In this document: in pieces, positions 1 through 9,964 of the stretch
Layout of the letters: every line of letters begins with the position of its first letter
How positions within the stretch are numbered: position 1 is the stretch's first letter
Assembly (NCBI RefSeq): GCF_900108175.1
Contig: NZ_FNVO01000002.1
Span: forward strand, 559,051-623,050
Direction: 5' to 3'
Source of the DNA: Thermomonospora echinospora
GTDB lineage: Bacteria; Actinomycetota; Actinomycetes; Streptosporangiales; Streptosporangiaceae
DNA: 64,000 nucleotides
Made by a program: the position numbers and the translations under genes
The notes under the pieces: generated by a model
What the model saw: only the letters and a program-made list of their open reading frames with translations
Told to the model about the DNA's origin: nothing
Databases searched by the model: none

Positions 1-2897
1 CGTCGGAGCCCGAGCCCTCGTCCGGGTCCGCCGACGAGCCCGCCGAGGTCGAGGAGGCCGCCGAGGTCGAGGAGGCTGCCGACCCCGGAGAGCCTGGGGA
101 GCCCGCCGAGGCTCACGGAGCTCATGAGCACGAGGCTCCGCAGGACCGAGCGCAGGAGGGTGAGGAGCCGGATCGGCCGCAGGACGCGCAGCAGACCGGC
201 GAGTCCTCGGACGCCGGCGAGCCTTTGGAGGCCGGCGAGCCCTCGGAGGCCGACAAGGCCTCGGAGGCCGACGAGGCCCCAGACGCTCCCCCAGCGGGCG
301 GCACGGCAGATCCGGACGTTCCGGAGGCCGACGCGACGCCGTCCGCCGAGCCCGAGGACGAGCGGACCGGCCGGGAGGAAGCGGTCGGCACCGAGGATTC
401 CGCCCGGGAGGAGCCGGCGGGTGAGGAGGCCGCCGGGGAGGAGCCCGTCGCCTCGGCCCAGGACGAGCCCTCCGGTGACGAGCAGGAACCGCAGGAGCCC
501 GAGGAGGAACTGCGGGAGCCCGAGGAGGAGCCGCAGGAGCCCGAGGAGGAGCCGCGGGCGTCCGAGGACGTGCCGGGGCCCGAAGCGCGCGAGGAGGAGC
601 CGGAAGAGGACGGCCCGGCTCCCGCCCACGGCCTGCCGGAGGAGCCCGAGGCCGAGCCCGAGCATGACGAACCGGACACAAGCGAGCCCGTGTCCGCGGG
701 CGAACGGCACATGCCCGACACGGCCCGCCTGTGGTACGTCGAGCTCTCAGACTCAGACTCGTCGCCCGCGCCGGAGCGACCGGCGGACGTCGTGGCGCCC
801 GAGCCGCCCGCCGTCGAGCGTCCGGCCGAGCCCACCCCTTCTGAACCCGCTCCTTCCGAGCCGGCCCCTTCCGAGCCGGCCCCTTCCGAGCCGGCCCCTT
901 CCGAGCCGGCCCCTTCCGAGCCGGCCCCTTCCGAGCCGGCCCCGGCGGCCGAGGCGCCGGCACCGCCGGCGCCACAAGCCTCGGTCACCCGAGAGGAACG
1001 GGTCACCCGGGAAGACCCGATCGTCCGGGAGGACCCGGCCCCGCAGGCCCCGGCCGAGCAGCCGGGGCAGGTCTGGTCGCCTCCGCCCACGCGGCCGCGG
1101 CGACTGCCGACGCGGCCGGTGCCGCCGCCCGCGGAGGATCCCCTGCAGACGGGGAAGCCCCCGGAGTTCCGCCCCCATCAGGCGCCCCGGCCGGCGTCAC
1201 CCGCTCCTCGGCCCGCGCCTCCCCAAACGCCTGATCCGCAGGCACTGGAATGGCACCCCCTCCGGCCCCAGACGCAACGGCCGGAGCCGCACGAGCCCCG
1301 GACGCACGAATCGCGGGCGTACCCACCGGAGACGCGCGAGCCCGCGCCATACGAGCCTCAAACACGCGAGCCCGCGCCATACGAGCCTCAAACACGCGAG
1401 CCCGCGCCATACGAGCCTCAAACACGCGAGCCCGCGCCGTACGAGCCTCAGACGCGTGAGCCGTCGGCATACGCTCCGGAGAGGTACGAGCAGCCCCGGA
1501 CGCACGAGCCGCAGGCATACGAGCGCCAGGCGTACGAGCGCCAGGTATACGCGCCTCAGACGCATGGGCCGGAGGCGTACGAGGACCAGGCGTCGCGGGC
1601 CGGGGAGGCCGCGGCTCCGGAGGCCCCGTCGTGGGAGGCGCCCACGACCCAGGACGAGACCGCGTACCAGCCCTCCCAGAAGCCGAAGCGGTCTAAGGGG
1701 CGTCGCCGGACGCTGATCGTGGCCGCCACGCTGGCGGTGCTGCTGGTGGCGATCGTGGCCGTCCAGTTGGTCAGGCCGCTGCCCGAGCCCACGATGCTGC
1801 TGACGCTGCCGGCCTCGCATACCTTCCCGGGCACCGCCCCGTCGCTGCCGTTGCCGGTACAGGGTCAGGCCGTGATCGGGGTGGAGGGCGTCGGCACGAT
1901 GGGCACGGCGGGTTCGGAGACCCCGATCCCGACGGCCAGCGTGGCCAAGGTGATGACGGCCTACGTCTTCTTGAAGAGTCATCCCCTGCAGTCCGGGGAG
2001 GACGGGCCCACCTTCACGATCTCCCCGCAGGAGGCGGCGCGGCTGAGATTCCGCAAGGAGCGCGGCGAGTCGCACGTGGACGTGCGGGCCGGGCAGCCGT
2101 TCACCGAGCGCAAGGCCCTTGAGGCGCTGATGGTCGTGTCGGCCAACAACATCGCGCACGAGCTGGCCCGGTGGGACTCCGGCGACCCGGCGGCGTTCGT
2201 CGCCAAGATGAACGCCACCGCCCAGGAGCTGGGCATGACCAACACCCGCTACACCGACCCCAGCGGCTATGACTCCGGCACCGTGAGCACCGCCGCCGAC
2301 CAGGTGAAGCTGCTGCGCGCGGCGATGAAGCTGCCCGCCTTCGCCGAGGTGGTCGCCAACCGCACGTACGTGCCCAACGACGGCGGGCCGGTGCGGCCGG
2401 CGGGCAACATCCTGCTCGGCCGGTACGGGATCGTGGGCGGCAAGACCGGCTACACCGACGCGGCCGGCGGCAACTTCGTGTTCGCGGCCCGCAAGCAGGT
2501 GTCCGGGGTGGACACGCTGATGATCGGCGCGGTGATGGGCCAGCGGGGCACCAGTGCGATCGCCGCGATGTCGGCCGCCCAGCGGCTGGTCGGCGCCGCG
2601 CAGAGCACGCTGACCATGGCCACCCTCGCCCGGGCCGGGCAGCCCGCCGCCGTGATCGACGACGGGCTGGGCGGGCGGACCCCGGTGGCCGCCGCCCGGC
2701 CGGTCACCGCGATCGGCTGGCCCGGACTGACCGTACGGCTGGGGATCGACGGCACGCCGCCGGGCCGGGCCGCACAGGGCGAGGAGGTCGGCGCGGTCAC
2801 GGTGGGCGACGGGTCGGGTCAGGTGCGGTTCCCGCTGCGGCTGCCACAGCCGCTGACCGAGCCCGACCTGCTCACCCGGCTGACCCGGTTGAACTAG
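1..2897 (+). CDS. D-alanyl-D-alanine carboxypeptidase (S11 family) with long acidic repeat-rich N-terminal region; 5' end outside window
   Basis: Penicillin-binding D,D-carboxypeptidase that trims the terminal D-Ala of peptidoglycan stem peptides outside the membrane. The frame is open to the left edge (first full codon at position 3), so the start lies upstream; the TTG at 225 is not a convincing start. About 560 visible residues are Glu/Pro/Ala-rich and disordered, with two repeat arrays. One membrane segment follows near visible residues 565-590 ([20 protein letters not shown]). The catalytic domain then carries all three serine-acylase motifs with normal spacing: SVAK (Ser 646), SAN (713) and KTG (814). 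The long region before the membrane segment should be cytoplasmic, which is unusual for this family and suggests a protein-interaction or phosphorylation platform. The 3' end overlaps the convergent decarboxylase gene by 26 bp. Confidence 0.9.
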   Translation, partial: SEPEPSSGSADEPAEVEEAAEVEEAADPGEPGEPAEAHGAHEHEAPQDRAQEGEEPDRPQDAQQTGESSDAGEPLEAGEPSEADKASEADEAPDAPPAGGTADPDVPEADATPSAEPEDERTGREEAVGTEDSAREEPAGEEAAGEEPVASAQDEPSGDEQEPQEPEEELREPEEEPQEPEEEPRASEDVPGPEAREEEPEEDGPAPAHGLPEEPEAEPEHDEPDTSEPVSAGERHMPDTARLWYVELSDSDSSPAPERPADVVAPEPPAVERPAEPTPSEPAPSEPAPSEPAPSEPAPSEPAPSEPAPSEPAPAAEAPAPPAPQASVTREERVTREDPIVREDPAPQAPAEQPGQVWSPPPTRPRRLPTRPVPPPAEDPLQTGKPPEFRPHQAPRPASPAPRPAPPQTPDPQALEWHPLRPQTQRPEPHEPRTHESRAYPPETREPAPYEPQTREPAPYEPQTREPAPYEPQTREPAPYEPQTREPSAYAPERYEQPRTHEPQAYERQAYERQVYAPQTHGPEAYEDQASRAGEAAAPEAPSWEAPTTQDETAYQPSQKPKRSKGRRRTLIVAATLAVLLVAIVAVQLVRPLPEPTMLLTLPASHTFPGTAPSLPLPVQGQAVIGVEGVGTMGTAGSETPIPTASVAKVMTAYVFLKSHPLQSGEDGPTFTISPQEAARLRFRKERGESHVDVRAGQPFTERKALEALMVVSANNIAHELARWDSGDPAAFVAKMNATAQELGMTNTRYTDPSGYDSGTVSTAADQVKLLRAAMKLPAFAEVVANRTYVPNDGGPVRPAGNILLGRYGIVGGKTGYTDAAGGNFVFAARKQVSGVDTLMIGAVMGQRGTSAIAAMSAAQRLVGAAQSTLTMATLARAGQPAAVIDDGLGGRTPVAAARPVTAIGWPGLTVRLGIDGTPPGRAAQGEEVGAVTVGDGSGQVRFPLRLPQPLTEPDLLTRLTRLN
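840..944 (+). repeat. In-frame 15-bp tandem repeat, 7 units (SEPAP)n
   Basis: Seven consecutive 15-bp units encode Ser-Glu-Pro-Ala-Pro inside the carboxypeptidase N-terminal region. The first unit has diverged and the following copies are almost identical at DNA level, so the array is young and probably varies in copy number by slippage without shifting the frame. Confidence 0.9.
1335..1454 (+). repeat. In-frame 30-bp tandem repeat, 4 units ([10 protein letters not shown])n
   Basis: Four near-identical 30-bp units encode [10 protein letters not shown]. Degenerate relatives (TREP, YE, APQT) continue to about 1560. The array places a tyrosine and a threonine at regular 10-residue intervals on the predicted cytoplasmic side of the carboxypeptidase. 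It is an in-frame coding minisatellite, not a CRISPR array: there are no unique spacers. Confidence 0.9.
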
Positions 2898-4326
2898 GCC
2901 GGTAGAGCACGGACAGGAAGCGCACGAGCAGGGCCTCACGGGTGCGGGGCGGCAGCGCGTCCAGGACGGTGTTGACCACCGCCATGTCGGGCTGGCCGCC
3001 GCCGTTGAGCGACACCCCGACGGAGGCGAGCAGCCCCGCGAACCCGGCGTCATCGACGGTGTCGAGGTCCAGGGCGAGCAGCGCCTCCACCAGCCCGTCC
3101 GGCACCTGGGGCGCCCCGGCGGCGCGGGCGGCCCCGGCCGACTCGGCGAGCACCTTCAGCAGTTCGTCCACCCCGGCGAGGCTCACCCCGGTCAACGTCA
3201 GGTGGACGTTGGCCGGGATGCCCGCGTACGAAAGCTGGGGCTGGATGAACCAGCCGCGCCGGCGCGCCTCGTCCGACAGCACGAACACGTCGAGCGGCGG
3301 TTCGGCGGCCACCGCCACCAGCGCGGCGTCCGGGGAGCCCAGCACCCGCAGGCCCGGGATCGACGCCACCCCGTCGATCAGCCGCCGGGTCGCCCGCAGC
3401 GCGTCGGCCGCCAGCGCCCGGTAGCCGGACGCCCCGAGCGCCTGCATGGTGGCCCATGCCCCGCCCAGCGGCCCGGCGCCCTTGCTGCTCTGCACGGTCG
3501 CGTTGATGACGGTGTAGCCGGGCCAGTCGGCCGAGGCGAAGTAGGCGCGGCGGCGCATGGCCTCGTCGGCGAACAGCAGCACCGAGGCGCCCTTCGGCGC
3601 GTACCCGTACTTGTGCAGGTCGCAGGACAGCGAGGTGACGCCGGGCACCGACAGGTCGAACGGCGGGACGGCGGCGCCCGCCTCCCGCATCCAGGGCAGC
3701 AGCCAGCCGCCGACACAGGCGTCCACATGGCACGGCACCCCGCGGGCGGCCGCGGCGGCGGCGATCTCGGCGACCGGGTCGACCACCCCCTGCGGGTAGG
3801 ACGGGGCGGAGACGACGACCAGCACCGTCCGGTCAGTGATCGCGGCGGCCGCGGCGGCGGGGTCGGCCCGGAAGGTGGCGGGGTCGACCGGGACGGCGAC
3901 CGGCTCCAGGCCCAGGTAGTGCGCGGCCTTGTGGAAGGCCGGATGCGCGGTGACGGGGACGACCAGTTGCGGGCGCCCGCCCTCGACCGGGCGGGCGTCG
4001 CGGGCCGCCTTGACCGCGAGCATGATGGACTCGGTGCCGCCGCTGGTGAAGATGCCGGGGGTGGCCGCGTCGCCGCCGAGCCGCTGCGCCACCGCCCCGA
4101 CCACCTGGCGCTCCAGTTCCACAATGCTGGGGAAGGCGGTGGGGTCCAGGCCGTTGACCTCCAGCATCCGCAGGTAGGCCCGCGCCGCCGTCTCGTGCAC
4201 CTCCGGCAGCCCGGTGTCGTACACGTAGGCGGTCACCTTGCCGCCGCGGACGGGCAGGTCCGCCTCCGTCAGCCGGTCGATCTCGGCCAGGACGTCGGCG
4301 GCCGGACGGCCGTTCTCAGGAAGCAT
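2872..4326 (-). CDS. PLP-dependent decarboxylase/lyase, group II (sphingosine-1-phosphate-lyase-like)
   Basis: A 484-residue cytoplasmic type-I-fold PLP enzyme. The PLP lysine is recognisable in CDLHKYGYAPKG (Lys239), preceded by the cofactor aspartate in HVDACVGGWL. The SGGTESIMLAV segment near residue 100 and the DLSVPGVTSLSCD stretch resemble S1P-lyase homologues more than bacterial glutamate decarboxylases. The substrate is not predictable from sequence; an amino-acid alpha-decarboxylation or a retro-aldol cleavage are both possible. The ATG overlaps the end of the upstream MFS gene by 11 bp, so the two are probably co-translated, which suggests that the transporter moves its substrate or product. 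Confidence 0.8.
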   Translation of the reverse strand: MLPENGRPAADVLAEIDRLTEADLPVRGGKVTAYVYDTGLPEVHETAARAYLRMLEVNGLDPTAFPSIVELERQVVGAVAQRLGGDAATPGIFTSGGTESIMLAVKAARDARPVEGGRPQLVVPVTAHPAFHKAAHYLGLEPVAVPVDPATFRADPAAAAAAITDRTVLVVVSAPSYPQGVVDPVAEIAAAAAARGVPCHVDACVGGWLLPWMREAGAAVPPFDLSVPGVTSLSCDLHKYGYAPKGASVLLFADEAMRRRAYFASADWPGYTVINATVQSSKGAGPLGGAWATMQALGASGYRALAADALRATRRLIDGVASIPGLRVLGSPDAALVAVAAEPPLDVFVLSDEARRRGWFIQPQLSYAGIPANVHLTLTGVSLAGVDELLKVLAESAGAARAAGAPQVPDGLVEALLALDLDTVDDAGFAGLLASVGVSLNGGGQPDMAVVNTVLDALPPRTREALLVRFLSVLYRPSSTGSAG

Positions 4327-5701
4327 GTTCGCCTTCCGCGTCGTGCGTGACGTACTGGCGCGCGGCCAGCCTCCGATAGGACAGCAGCAGCGGGATGCTG
4401 AGCAGGAGGAGGGCGGCGGGCAGCAGGGTGAAGCCGGCCGTCAGGCCGGTGAGGGCGCTGCCCGGCTGGGCGACGGGCTCGTCGAAGTCGGCGGCACGGT
4501 ACGAGGTCAGCGCCAGCACCAGCGCGAACACCCCGGGACCGATCGCCAGTGCCCCGGTCTCGGCGGCCGTCCACACCCCGGTGAACGCCCCGGCCTGGGC
4601 GTGGCCCGTCCGGCCGCTGTCGGCGTGCACCGACTCCGGCAGCAGCGAGAACGACAGCAACTGGATCGCGGCGTAGCAGACCCCCAGCAGCCCGCACAGC
4701 GCCAGCACCGGCAGGGCCGCGCCCGCGTCCAGCGCCGGGTACAGCGCGACGGTCCCCGCCGCGAACACCGCCACCGCGACGACGTAACAGGGGATGGGTC
4801 CGTGGCGGCGGGCCAGCCGGTTCCACAGCGGGACGGCCGGGATGCTGGGGCCGACCAGACAGACGAACATCGCCGAGGTCAGGCCGTAGTCGTCCAGCAA
4901 ATAGGTCGCCGCGTAGGGGGCTCCGGCGAGCATGACGGCGACCGCCAGCGTCTGTATCACGGCCGCGCCGAGCAGCACGAAGAACGGCCGGTTGCCCCAG
5001 GCGGTGCGCAGCGCGGCGACCAGGCCCAGCGGCCGGGGCCCGGCCCGCGAGGCGATCCACCGGGTCGAGACCACCGAGGTCAGCAGCGCCGCGGCGATCA
5101 CCAGCCCGATGACCACGCCCATCAGCGCGTAGCCGGCCCGGCCGCCGCCGGCCAGTTCCACCAGCGCGGGAGCCGCGCCGCCGGCCACCAGGATGCCGAG
5201 CGTCAGGGCTACGATCCGCCAGGTCATCGCCCGGCTGCGCTGGTCGGGCCGGGAGGAGATCTCGGCGGGCAGCGCCACGTACGGCACCTGGAAGCAGGCG
5301 AACGCGGAGGCCGCCAGCAGGAAGGCGACCGCCACCCACGCCGCCGCCGGGGCGGGGGACGAGCCCGGCGCCGCGAACATGGCCGCGAACAGCACCGGCA
5401 GGGTGAGCGCCCCGGCCAGCAGCAGCCGGATCCGCCGTCCGGTTCGCACCGCCTCACGGTCGCTGGCGGCGCCCACGATGGGGTTGAGGATCACGTCCCA
5501 CGCCTTGGGCACGACAAGGACCACGCCCGCGATCGCGGCCGACACGCCCAGCACGTCGGTGAGGTAGTAGAGCAGCAGCAGCCCGGGCACCGCGGAGAAC
5601 ACCCCGGTGCCCACCGATCCGACGCCATAGCCCAGCAGCCGCCCGCGGCCGAGCGGCGGCACCGCGCCGTCCACCCGTCCGGGCGCCGGGCCGGCGCTCA
5701 C
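4316..5701 (-). CDS. MFS transporter, GPH/MFS_2 (sugar:cation symporter) type
   Basis: A 461-residue integral membrane protein with about 12 hydrophobic segments. The loop KAWDVILNPIVGAASDR is the MFS_2/GPH-family signature between helices 2 and 3, found in glycoside-pentoside-hexuronide and lipid-type symporters. I chose the GTG start at 5701 because the first helix follows directly. It is the first gene of a two-gene unit with the overlapping PLP decarboxylase, so the cargo may be an amine or amino acid rather than a sugar. The assignment to the family is firm; the substrate is unknown. Confidence 0.8.
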   Translation of the reverse strand: MSAGPAPGRVDGAVPPLGRGRLLGYGVGSVGTGVFSAVPGLLLLYYLTDVLGVSAAIAGVVLVVPKAWDVILNPIVGAASDREAVRTGRRIRLLLAGALTLPVLFAAMFAAPGSSPAPAAAWVAVAFLLAASAFACFQVPYVALPAEISSRPDQRSRAMTWRIVALTLGILVAGGAAPALVELAGGGRAGYALMGVVIGLVIAAALLTSVVSTRWIASRAGPRPLGLVAALRTAWGNRPFFVLLGAAVIQTLAVAVMLAGAPYAATYLLDDYGLTSAMFVCLVGPSIPAVPLWNRLARRHGPIPCYVVAVAVFAAGTVALYPALDAGAALPVLALCGLLGVCYAAIQLLSFSLLPESVHADSGRTGHAQAGAFTGVWTAAETGALAIGPGVFALVLALTSYRAADFDEPVAQPGSALTGLTAGFTLLPAALLLLSIPLLLSYRRLAARQYVTHDAEGEHAS

Positions 5702-5847
5702 GGGACGACCCGCGGGAGCGGCAGGCCGCCGTCCGACCGGTGCGGGTGGGTGTGGGAACGGGCCGGGGCTCGCCGGCCGCCGGTACGCCGCCGGACGTCT
5801 CCGGTGGCCAGGACGTGGTCACGGCGGTCGGCGGCGCGCATCCCGTC

Positions 5848-5877
5848 ACCCTAGGTCGCCCTGATCATCTTGGTCAA
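5848..5877 (-). promoter_or_regulatory. Candidate sigma-70-type promoter of the MFS-decarboxylase unit
   Basis: On the minus strand a TTGACC -35 hexamer (5877-5872) is followed after 18 bp by TAGGGT (5853-5848). It gives a leader of about 140 nt before the MFS start. A near-palindrome CAATCGCTTG (5875-5884) overlaps the -35 box and could be a TetR-type operator. It is related to a site before the DUF35-thiolase gene (27232-27245). Confidence 0.45.
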
Positions 5878-5897
5878 TCGCTTGTTCGGGGGCCAGG

Positions 5898-7181
5898 TCA
5901 GGAACGGGTGGCCGCGGCCGTGGGGGCGAGCGCGCTCTGCCGGCCGCCCTCCAGGGAGATCACCGTGGCGGGGGCGTCGGCCTCCTGCGCCTGGAACAGC
6001 CACACGTGCAGCACCATCTCGAACTCCAGCCGGATGTCGGGGTCGTAGAGCTCGTCGCCGAACAGCTCCTCCAGCTGATGCAGCCGGTACCGCACGGTCT
6101 GCGGGTGGACGTGCAGGCGGGTGGCGACCTCGGTGGCGTTGAAGCCGCTCTGCAGGCAGGCCAGCAGCGTACGCGCCAGCCGCTCGCGGTGCCGGGCCCG
6201 CACCTTCTGCAGCGGGGCCAGCCGCCGCTCGCCGACGATCCGGATCAGGTCCTCGTCCTTGAACATGACCAGCGTGGGCATGTGCTCCACGCAGCGCACC
6301 GGCCGGTCGGCGGGGAGCACGCCCCGGCGGGCCAGCGCCAGCCCCTCCCGGGCCCAGCGCAGCGACTTGGCCGTCTCCTCCACCCGGACGGTGGGGCCGA
6401 CCGCGGCCACCCAGTCGCGCAGGGCGTTCTCCAGCATCCGGGGCCGGCCGGGGCCGTCCGGGTCGGGGACGACCAGGCAGGGTTCGCGCCGGTTGACGTC
6501 GGCCAGCACGTCCGGCGGCAGCGAGGGGTGCGCGTAGCGGTCCGGGCCGCGTTCGGCCAGCGCCACCGCCGCGACGGTCTGCGGCAGCCGCCACTGCGCC
6601 ACCCGGGCCAGGTCGACGATCGCCTGCGGGGCAGCGGGCGGCTCGGCCAGCAGCAGGTCCAGCAGCCGCCGGCGGCGGTGCTCGAGTTCGCCGGCCACCT
6701 GGGCGCGGGCCTTGTGGTAACCCTGGGTGGCGGCGGCGGCGATCTCGTCCAGGAAGGCGAAGATCGCCTCGGCCAGCCGGCCCAGGGTGCGCCGGGAGAC
6801 GTTGAGCTTCTCGGCCTCGGCGGCCAGCCGCCGCCAGGCCACCCGGGCGCCCAGCCGCAGCGCGGTCTGCAGCGCGTCCAGGCTGCGGCCCTCGCGGGCC
6901 TCGGCCCAGCCGATCTCCCGGTAGACGGCGGCGACCGGCTCCCAGGACGCCCCGGAGTCTCCGATCAGATCGACGAACTGGCCCAGTGCCCCCTCCACCG
7001 CCAGCCGCACCATCCGCACGTACTCCTCGTCCAGCGGACGGGCGTACTCGGGCACGCCGCGCTGGATCTCCTCGATCATCTCCTCGGCCACGTCCGCCAG
7101 GTAGGGACGGCACAGGTCCGCGATCTCGCACGGGACGCCCGTCCAGGGCGGCAGGGCGGTGCGTTGTTCGGGGGTGGTCAC
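5898..7181 (-). CDS. PucR-family transcriptional regulator
   Basis: A DNA-binding regulator of about 427 residues. The C-terminal 60 residues carry the PucR helix-turn-helix (FNATEVATRLHVHPQTVRYR), and a GGDEF-like/central PucR domain precedes it. I place the start at the GTG at 7181 because GGAGGT lies 7 bases before it; an upstream in-frame ATG at 7286 has no ribosome site and would add 35 atypical residues. Members usually activate nearby catabolic or transport genes in response to a metabolite. The MFS-decarboxylase pair just downstream, in the same orientation with its own promoter, is the obvious candidate target. Confidence 0.85.
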   Translation of the reverse strand: MTTPEQRTALPPWTGVPCEIADLCRPYLADVAEEMIEEIQRGVPEYARPLDEEYVRMVRLAVEGALGQFVDLIGDSGASWEPVAAVYREIGWAEAREGRSLDALQTALRLGARVAWRRLAAEAEKLNVSRRTLGRLAEAIFAFLDEIAAAATQGYHKARAQVAGELEHRRRRLLDLLLAEPPAAPQAIVDLARVAQWRLPQTVAAVALAERGPDRYAHPSLPPDVLADVNRREPCLVVPDPDGPGRPRMLENALRDWVAAVGPTVRVEETAKSLRWAREGLALARRGVLPADRPVRCVEHMPTLVMFKDEDLIRIVGERRLAPLQKVRARHRERLARTLLACLQSGFNATEVATRLHVHPQTVRYRLHQLEELFGDELYDPDIRLEFEMVLHVWLFQAQEADAPATVISLEGGRQSALAPTAAATRS

Positions 7182-7279
7182 CGGTCGTACCTCCGTGGTC
7201 GGCAGTCGCGGTCTCCCGGAAGTTATCTCCTCTGTGATCCGGCAAACTTCGGGGCCGGCGACACATTCGGCCCGCCGCA

Positions 7280-7297
7280 TTGTCACCCGGATGACAA
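7280..7297. promoter_or_regulatory. Inverted repeat TTGTCA-N6-TGACAA upstream of pucR-type gene
   Basis: A perfect 6+6 bp inverted repeat with a 6-bp centre lies about 100 bp before the PucR start. Its position and symmetry fit an operator, possibly autoregulatory. No other function is apparent in the 7182-7442 gap. Confidence 0.4.
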
Positions 7298-7442
7298 AAG
7301 GCGGCCGCGAGAGCCCTACCGGAAACAGCCCCCCGCAACCGCCGGGACATCATCGTGGCAGGTGGCACGGCATCCGGGCAATGCGGTACGACATGAACTC
7401 GCAGCGTCTTCTGTCACCGCCGTTCAATTTCCGGCCCGGCTC

Positions 7443-8066
7443 TCAGCGAGGCACGGCCGGTCCGTCCCGGCGGGCCGGCACCCCGGCCATGATGAGCCGG
7501 CCGGCGGTGGTGACCATCTGGCGGACCTCCTCCAGCGGGCGGCCCAGCGAGGTCAGTGAGACCAGCGCGGCCAGCAGCACGTGGCCGAGCACGATCTCGA
7601 TGTCGGCCAGGTCGGGCACCGGTTCGCCGATCACCGCCGCCAGCCGGTCGCGGACCAGCAGGAACAGCGCGGTGCGGGCGTCCTCCACGCTGGGGTCGTC
7701 GGAGGTGACGGCCTGGATGACCGCCGAGGTCAGGGTGCGGTCGGCGGCGGCCACCTCGACGATCCGCACCAGCAGCCCGGTCAGCCGCTCGGCCGGGGTG
7801 TCCCCGACGGCCAGCGCGGCGGTGCCGTCGGTGACCACGTGCGCCCAGGTGACGGCGACCTCGGTGAGCAGGTGGTCCTTGGTGGCGAAGTAGCGGTACA
7901 CGGTGGCCCTGGCCACCCCGGCCCGGTCGGCCACGTCGTGCATGGTGACGGCGGCGTACCCGCCCTGCAGCGCCAGCTCCCGGGCGGCGTCGATCAGCCG
8001 CGCCCGGCGAGCCTGCTGGTCTTTGCTCAGACTCCGGGTGACGGTGATCCGCACGTCGCCGGGCAA
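7443..8066 (-). CDS. TetR/AcrR-family transcriptional regulator
   Basis: A repressor-type protein of about 207 residues. The N-terminal TetR helix-turn-helix is clear: AARELALQGGYAAVTMHDVA followed by GVARATVYRYFATKDHL. The C-terminal ligand domain is not diagnostic. The TTG at 8066 is chosen because GGGAGG lies 6 bases upstream; a GTG at 8054 and an ATG at 8093 are alternatives without a good ribosome site. The closest same-strand neighbour is the ThDP enzyme gene 107 bp upstream, which it may control. Confidence 0.82.
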   Translation of the reverse strand: MPGDVRITVTRSLSKDQQARRARLIDAARELALQGGYAAVTMHDVADRAGVARATVYRYFATKDHLLTEVAVTWAHVVTDGTAALAVGDTPAERLTGLLVRIVEVAAADRTLTSAVIQAVTSDDPSVEDARTALFLLVRDRLAAVIGEPVPDLADIEIVLGHVLLAALVSLTSLGRPLEEVRQMVTTAGRLIMAGVPARRDGPAVPR

Positions 8067-8173
8067 GTGGGGCCTCCCTAGATGCGCCCCCATTCTTGCG
8101 CATTCCAGACCATCCGGTTGCAGCCGGTGCCCGGCGACCGGGCGGACCCGGCCGCCGGGCACGGCGGCGTCCG

Positions 8174-9964
8174 TCACGGGCCCTTGGGAGTGAACATCTC
8201 CTGCGCCTTGGTCTTGAGCCCCTTGCGGACCACCCCCCAGGAGTCGGGGTCGCCCTTGATGATGGCCTCGGCCGCGTCCTTGATCTGCGCGAACTCCGCG
8301 TGCGGCGGGATCGGCGGGATGTCGGGATCCACCCGTACGTCCAGCACCGCCGGTCGGCCGGCGGTCAGCGCCCGGTCCCAGGCGGGCCCGATCGCCTCGG
8401 GCTTGTCCACCTCGATGCCCTCCAGCCCGATCGAGCGGGCGAACGCCGCGTACGGCACGTCCGGCAGCGTCTGCGACTCCTCGAACTTCGGGGCGCCGGC
8501 CATCGCCCGCAGCTCCCAGGTCACCTGGTTGAGGTCGTTGTTGTGCAGCACCGCCACGATCAGCCGGGGATCGGCCCAGCGCGTGTGGTAGCGCTGGATC
8601 GTGATCAGCTCGGCCATCCCGTTCATCTGCATCGCCCCGTCCCCGACCAGCGCGATCGCCGGGCGGTCCGGCAGCGCGAACTTGGCGCCGATGGCGTACG
8701 GCACCCCCGGGCCCATGGTGGCCAGCGTGCCCGACAGCGAGCCCCGCACGTCGCCGCGGAACCGCAGGTCGCGGGCGTACCAGTTGGCGGCCGAGCCGGA
8801 GTCGGCGGTGACGACGGCGTTGTCGGGCAGCCGGGTCGACAGCTCCCAGAACAGCCGCATCGGGTTGATCGGGTCGGCCTCGACCTCCGCCTGCCGTCTG
8901 GCGACCTCCCACCAGCGGGCCACGCCGTCCTGCACGGTCCGCCGCCAGGAGGTGTCGCGCTTGCGCTCCAGCCGGGGGATCAGCTCCCGCAGCGTCTCGG
9001 CCGCGTCGCCCACCAGGTTCACCTCGGTGGGGTACCGCATCCCGATCATCCGGCCGTCCACGTCGATCTGCACCGCCCGCGCCGACCCGAACTCCGGCAG
9101 GAACTGGGTGTAGGGGAAGTTCGAGCCGACGATCAGCAGCGTGTCGCAGTCGCGCATCAGCTCGTAGGAGGGCCGGGTGCCCAGCAGCCCGATCGCCCCG
9201 GTCACGTACGGCAGGTCGTCGGGCAGCACGTCCTTGCCCAGCAGCGCCTTGGCCACCCCGGCACCGGTGATCTCGGCGACCTCCAGGACCTCCGCGCGGG
9301 CGTCCCGGGCGCCCTGGCCGACCAGGATCGCGACCTTGGAGCCGGCGTTGATGACCTCGGCGGCGCGCTGCACCTCCGCCGCGGGAGCGCGGGTGACCGG
9401 CCGGACGTAGCCGGGCGCCGACGAGGGAACCTGCTTGAACGCGTGCTCGGGCGGCCGGTACTCCTCCTCCTGCAGGTCGGCCGGGATGATCACGCAGGTG
9501 GGGGCGCGCTCGGCCAGCGCGATCCGCATCGCCCGGTCGATCAAGTTGGGGAATTGCTCAGGAACGACGGCCATCTGCACGTAGGCACTGGCCACGTCCT
9601 TGTACAGCGACTGCAGGTCCACCTCCTGCTGGTAGTTGCCGCCCAGGGCGCTGCGGTTCGTCTGGCCCACGATCGCCACCACCGGAACGTGGTCGAGCTT
9701 GGCGTCGTACAGGCCGTTCAGCAGGTGGATCGCGCCGGGCCCGCTGGTCGCCATGCAGACCCCCGGCCGGCCGCCGAACTTGGCGTAACCGACCGCCTCG
9801 AACGCGGACATCTCCTCGTGCCGGCTCTGTACGAACCTGGGGCCGTCGGCCCGGCCGAACGCGGCGATGATGCCGTTGATGCCGTCGCCCGGATAGCCGA
9901 AGACGTACTCCACATCCCACTCGCGGAGTCTTTCGAGCACGTAATCGCCAACGGTACGTGCCAT
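8174..9964 (-). CDS. Thiamine-diphosphate-dependent enzyme, pyruvate oxidase/acetolactate synthase superfamily
   Basis: A 596-residue ThDP enzyme with three domains: Pyr domain (residues 1-170, FGYPGDGINGI with catalytic-glutamate region RHEEMSAFEAVGYAK), central FAD/NAD-like domain, and PP domain with the GDGAMQMNGMAEL ... NNDLNQ metal-ThDP motif. It resembles PoxB-type pyruvate:quinone oxidoreductases and IlvB-like proteins. The absence of an adjacent small regulatory subunit gene argues against biosynthetic acetolactate synthase. The ATG at 9964 follows GGGAGGAG. The substrate is probably a 2-oxo acid, but which one cannot be said. Confidence 0.82.
   Translation of the reverse strand: MARTVGDYVLERLREWDVEYVFGYPGDGINGIIAAFGRADGPRFVQSRHEEMSAFEAVGYAKFGGRPGVCMATSGPGAIHLLNGLYDAKLDHVPVVAIVGQTNRSALGGNYQQEVDLQSLYKDVASAYVQMAVVPEQFPNLIDRAMRIALAERAPTCVIIPADLQEEEYRPPEHAFKQVPSSAPGYVRPVTRAPAAEVQRAAEVINAGSKVAILVGQGARDARAEVLEVAEITGAGVAKALLGKDVLPDDLPYVTGAIGLLGTRPSYELMRDCDTLLIVGSNFPYTQFLPEFGSARAVQIDVDGRMIGMRYPTEVNLVGDAAETLRELIPRLERKRDTSWRRTVQDGVARWWEVARRQAEVEADPINPMRLFWELSTRLPDNAVVTADSGSAANWYARDLRFRGDVRGSLSGTLATMGPGVPYAIGAKFALPDRPAIALVGDGAMQMNGMAELITIQRYHTRWADPRLIVAVLHNNDLNQVTWELRAMAGAPKFEESQTLPDVPYAAFARSIGLEGIEVDKPEAIGPAWDRALTAGRPAVLDVRVDPDIPPIPPHAEFAQIKDAAEAIIKGDPDSWGVVRKGLKTKAQEMFTPKGP

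Noticed and set aside
1335-1454. CRISPR array
   Set aside because: Repeats are directly adjacent with no spacers and encode an in-frame decapeptide.
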